Made by a program: the position numbers and the translations under genes. From an uncultured Ruminococcus sp. (GTDB lineage Bacteria > Bacillota > Clostridia > Oscillospirales > Acutalibacteraceae), in NCBI GenBank assembly GCA_902803035.1, contig CADCON010000098.1, forward strand, positions 1 to 5,865: a stretch of 5,865 bases of DNA, written 5' to 3'. Numbering within the stretch: the first letter of the stretch is position 1; each line of letters starts with the position of its first letter. Below the pieces are notes generated by a model. It had not been told where the DNA came from. It did no database searches and worked only from the letters and a program-made list of their open reading frames with translations. Positions 5,381 through 5,865 of this stretch are shown piece after piece.

Positions 5381-5402
5381 ATCGGCATTCAGACCGATTC
5401 GG
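5377..5402 (+). other. intercistronic hairpin over the stop codon before cysE
   Basis: CTGAATCGG (5377-5385) can pair with CCGATTCGG (5394-5402), nine base pairs with one wobble, around an 8-nt loop; the stem includes the stop codon of the preceding gene. A short second hairpin TGCG/CGCA (5405-5416) is followed by TACTTTTT. The first has no T-run and the second has only a 4-bp stem, so full termination is unlikely; partial termination, transcript processing or a stability element that sets cysE level is possible. Confidence 0.4.
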
Positions 5403-5444
5403 ACTGCGGCAGCGCATACTTTTTGACCCAAGGAGCTGATGCTT

Positions 5445-5865
5445 ATGTCAAGTTACCGTCAGGATCTGATCAAGGCAATCATGGAGAGGGACCCCGCGGC
5501 ACGCAGCGCGGCGGAGGTCAGGCTGCTCTATCCCGGATACAAGGCGCTCATGTCCCACCGCCGTGCCAATTGGTGTTTCAGGCACAATCTGAAATTCCTC
5601 GCCCGCTGGATCAGCGAACGCGCCAAGAGGCGGACCGGCATTGAAATTCATCCCGCCGCCAAAATCGGCAGGGGGGTGCTGATCGATCACGGCATGGGCG
5701 TGGTCATAGGCGAAACCGCCGAGGTCGGCGACGGATGCACCATTTATCAGGGCGTGACGCTGGGGGGCACCGGCAAGGACACCGGCAAGCGTCATCCGAC
5801 AATCGGCAATAACGTGCTGATCGGTTCCGGCGCCAAGGTGCTTGGCCCCTTCACCGTGGGCGACA
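5445..5865 (+). CDS. cysE: serine O-acetyltransferase CysE, C-terminus missing (window edge)
   Basis: Serine acetyltransferase makes O-acetylserine from L-serine and acetyl-CoA, the committed step of cysteine synthesis, in the cytoplasm. The first 140 residues are present. A short helical N-terminus (MSSYRQDLIKAIMERDPAAR) is followed by the left-handed beta-helix hexapeptide region: GIEIHPAAKIGRGVLIDHG (65-83), VVIGETAEVGDG (86-97), YQGVTLGGTGKDTGKRHP (101-118) and GSGAKVLG (127-134). H82 matches the catalytic His 158 of the E. coli enzyme. E67 stands at the place of its Asp 143, as in the short Gram-positive enzymes such as that of Bacillus subtilis. The N-terminal domain is much shorter than in E. 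coli, also as in the Gram-positive type. AAGGAG (5430-5435) lies 9 nt before this ATG; an in-frame ATG at 5439 is too close to it. Expression should depend on the upstream cysteine T-box. The missing tail would hold the cysteine feedback-binding end. Confidence 0.95.
   Translation, partial: MSSYRQDLIKAIMERDPAARSAAEVRLLYPGYKALMSHRRANWCFRHNLKFLARWISERAKRRTGIEIHPAAKIGRGVLIDHGMGVVIGETAEVGDGCTIYQGVTLGGTGKDTGKRHPTIGNNVLIGSGAKVLGPFTVGD

Noticed and set aside
4325..5431. A 368-codon open frame on the minus strand across the T-box and the unknown gene.
   Set aside because: It crosses the well-supported riboswitch and terminator, is rich in Arg and Leu runs typical of antisense frames, and has no recognisable domain.

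Overview
The window looks like chromosomal DNA from a low-redox, Gram-positive Bacillota, most likely a fairly GC-rich member of the Clostridia. The reasons are strong AAGGAG-type ribosome binding sites, a T-box riboswitch, a short Gram-positive-type serine acetyltransferase, a clostridial-looking small protein with an SICTGEQVAGF core, and AT-rich intergenic DNA between GC-rich genes. Assignment below class level is not supported. No mobile element, CRISPR array, tRNA or rRNA was seen.

Left part (1-3517, minus strand): four tightly packed glycosyltransferase genes, read from right to left: a WecG/TagA/CpsF-type GT26 enzyme, two GT4 (GT-B fold) enzymes, and a GT2 (GT-A fold) enzyme cut by the window edge. 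Gaps are 3 and 13 nt, and the two GT4 genes overlap by 35 nt, so this is the start of one polysaccharide-assembly operon (exopolysaccharide, capsule or wall polymer) that continues beyond base 1. GT26 enzymes usually add a sugar to a lipid-linked first sugar, and the GT4 and GT2 enzymes would then extend the chain.

Middle (3518-3859): an AT-rich divergent control region. It holds an extended -10 promoter for the glycosyltransferase operon with a perfect 14-bp palindrome at its predicted start point, an 8-bp-stem inverted repeat in the centre, and a near-consensus promoter facing right. The right-facing promoter drives a 72-residue CxxC small protein (3860-4078).

Right part (4079-5865, plus strand): a cysteine-responsive operon. 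A promoter at 4112-4140 precedes a T-box leader (about 4222-4490) with a UGC (Cys) specifier, a UGGA tRNA-acceptor-binding bulge, and mutually exclusive antiterminator and terminator helices. The operon encodes an unrecognised 286-residue protein (two domains joined by a Pro/Glu-rich linker) and then cysE (serine O-acetyltransferase, cut by the right edge), which commits serine to cysteine synthesis. When uncharged tRNA-Cys accumulates, the leader should let transcription continue into both genes. The unknown protein, placed first in a cysteine regulon operon, is the least explained item in the window.
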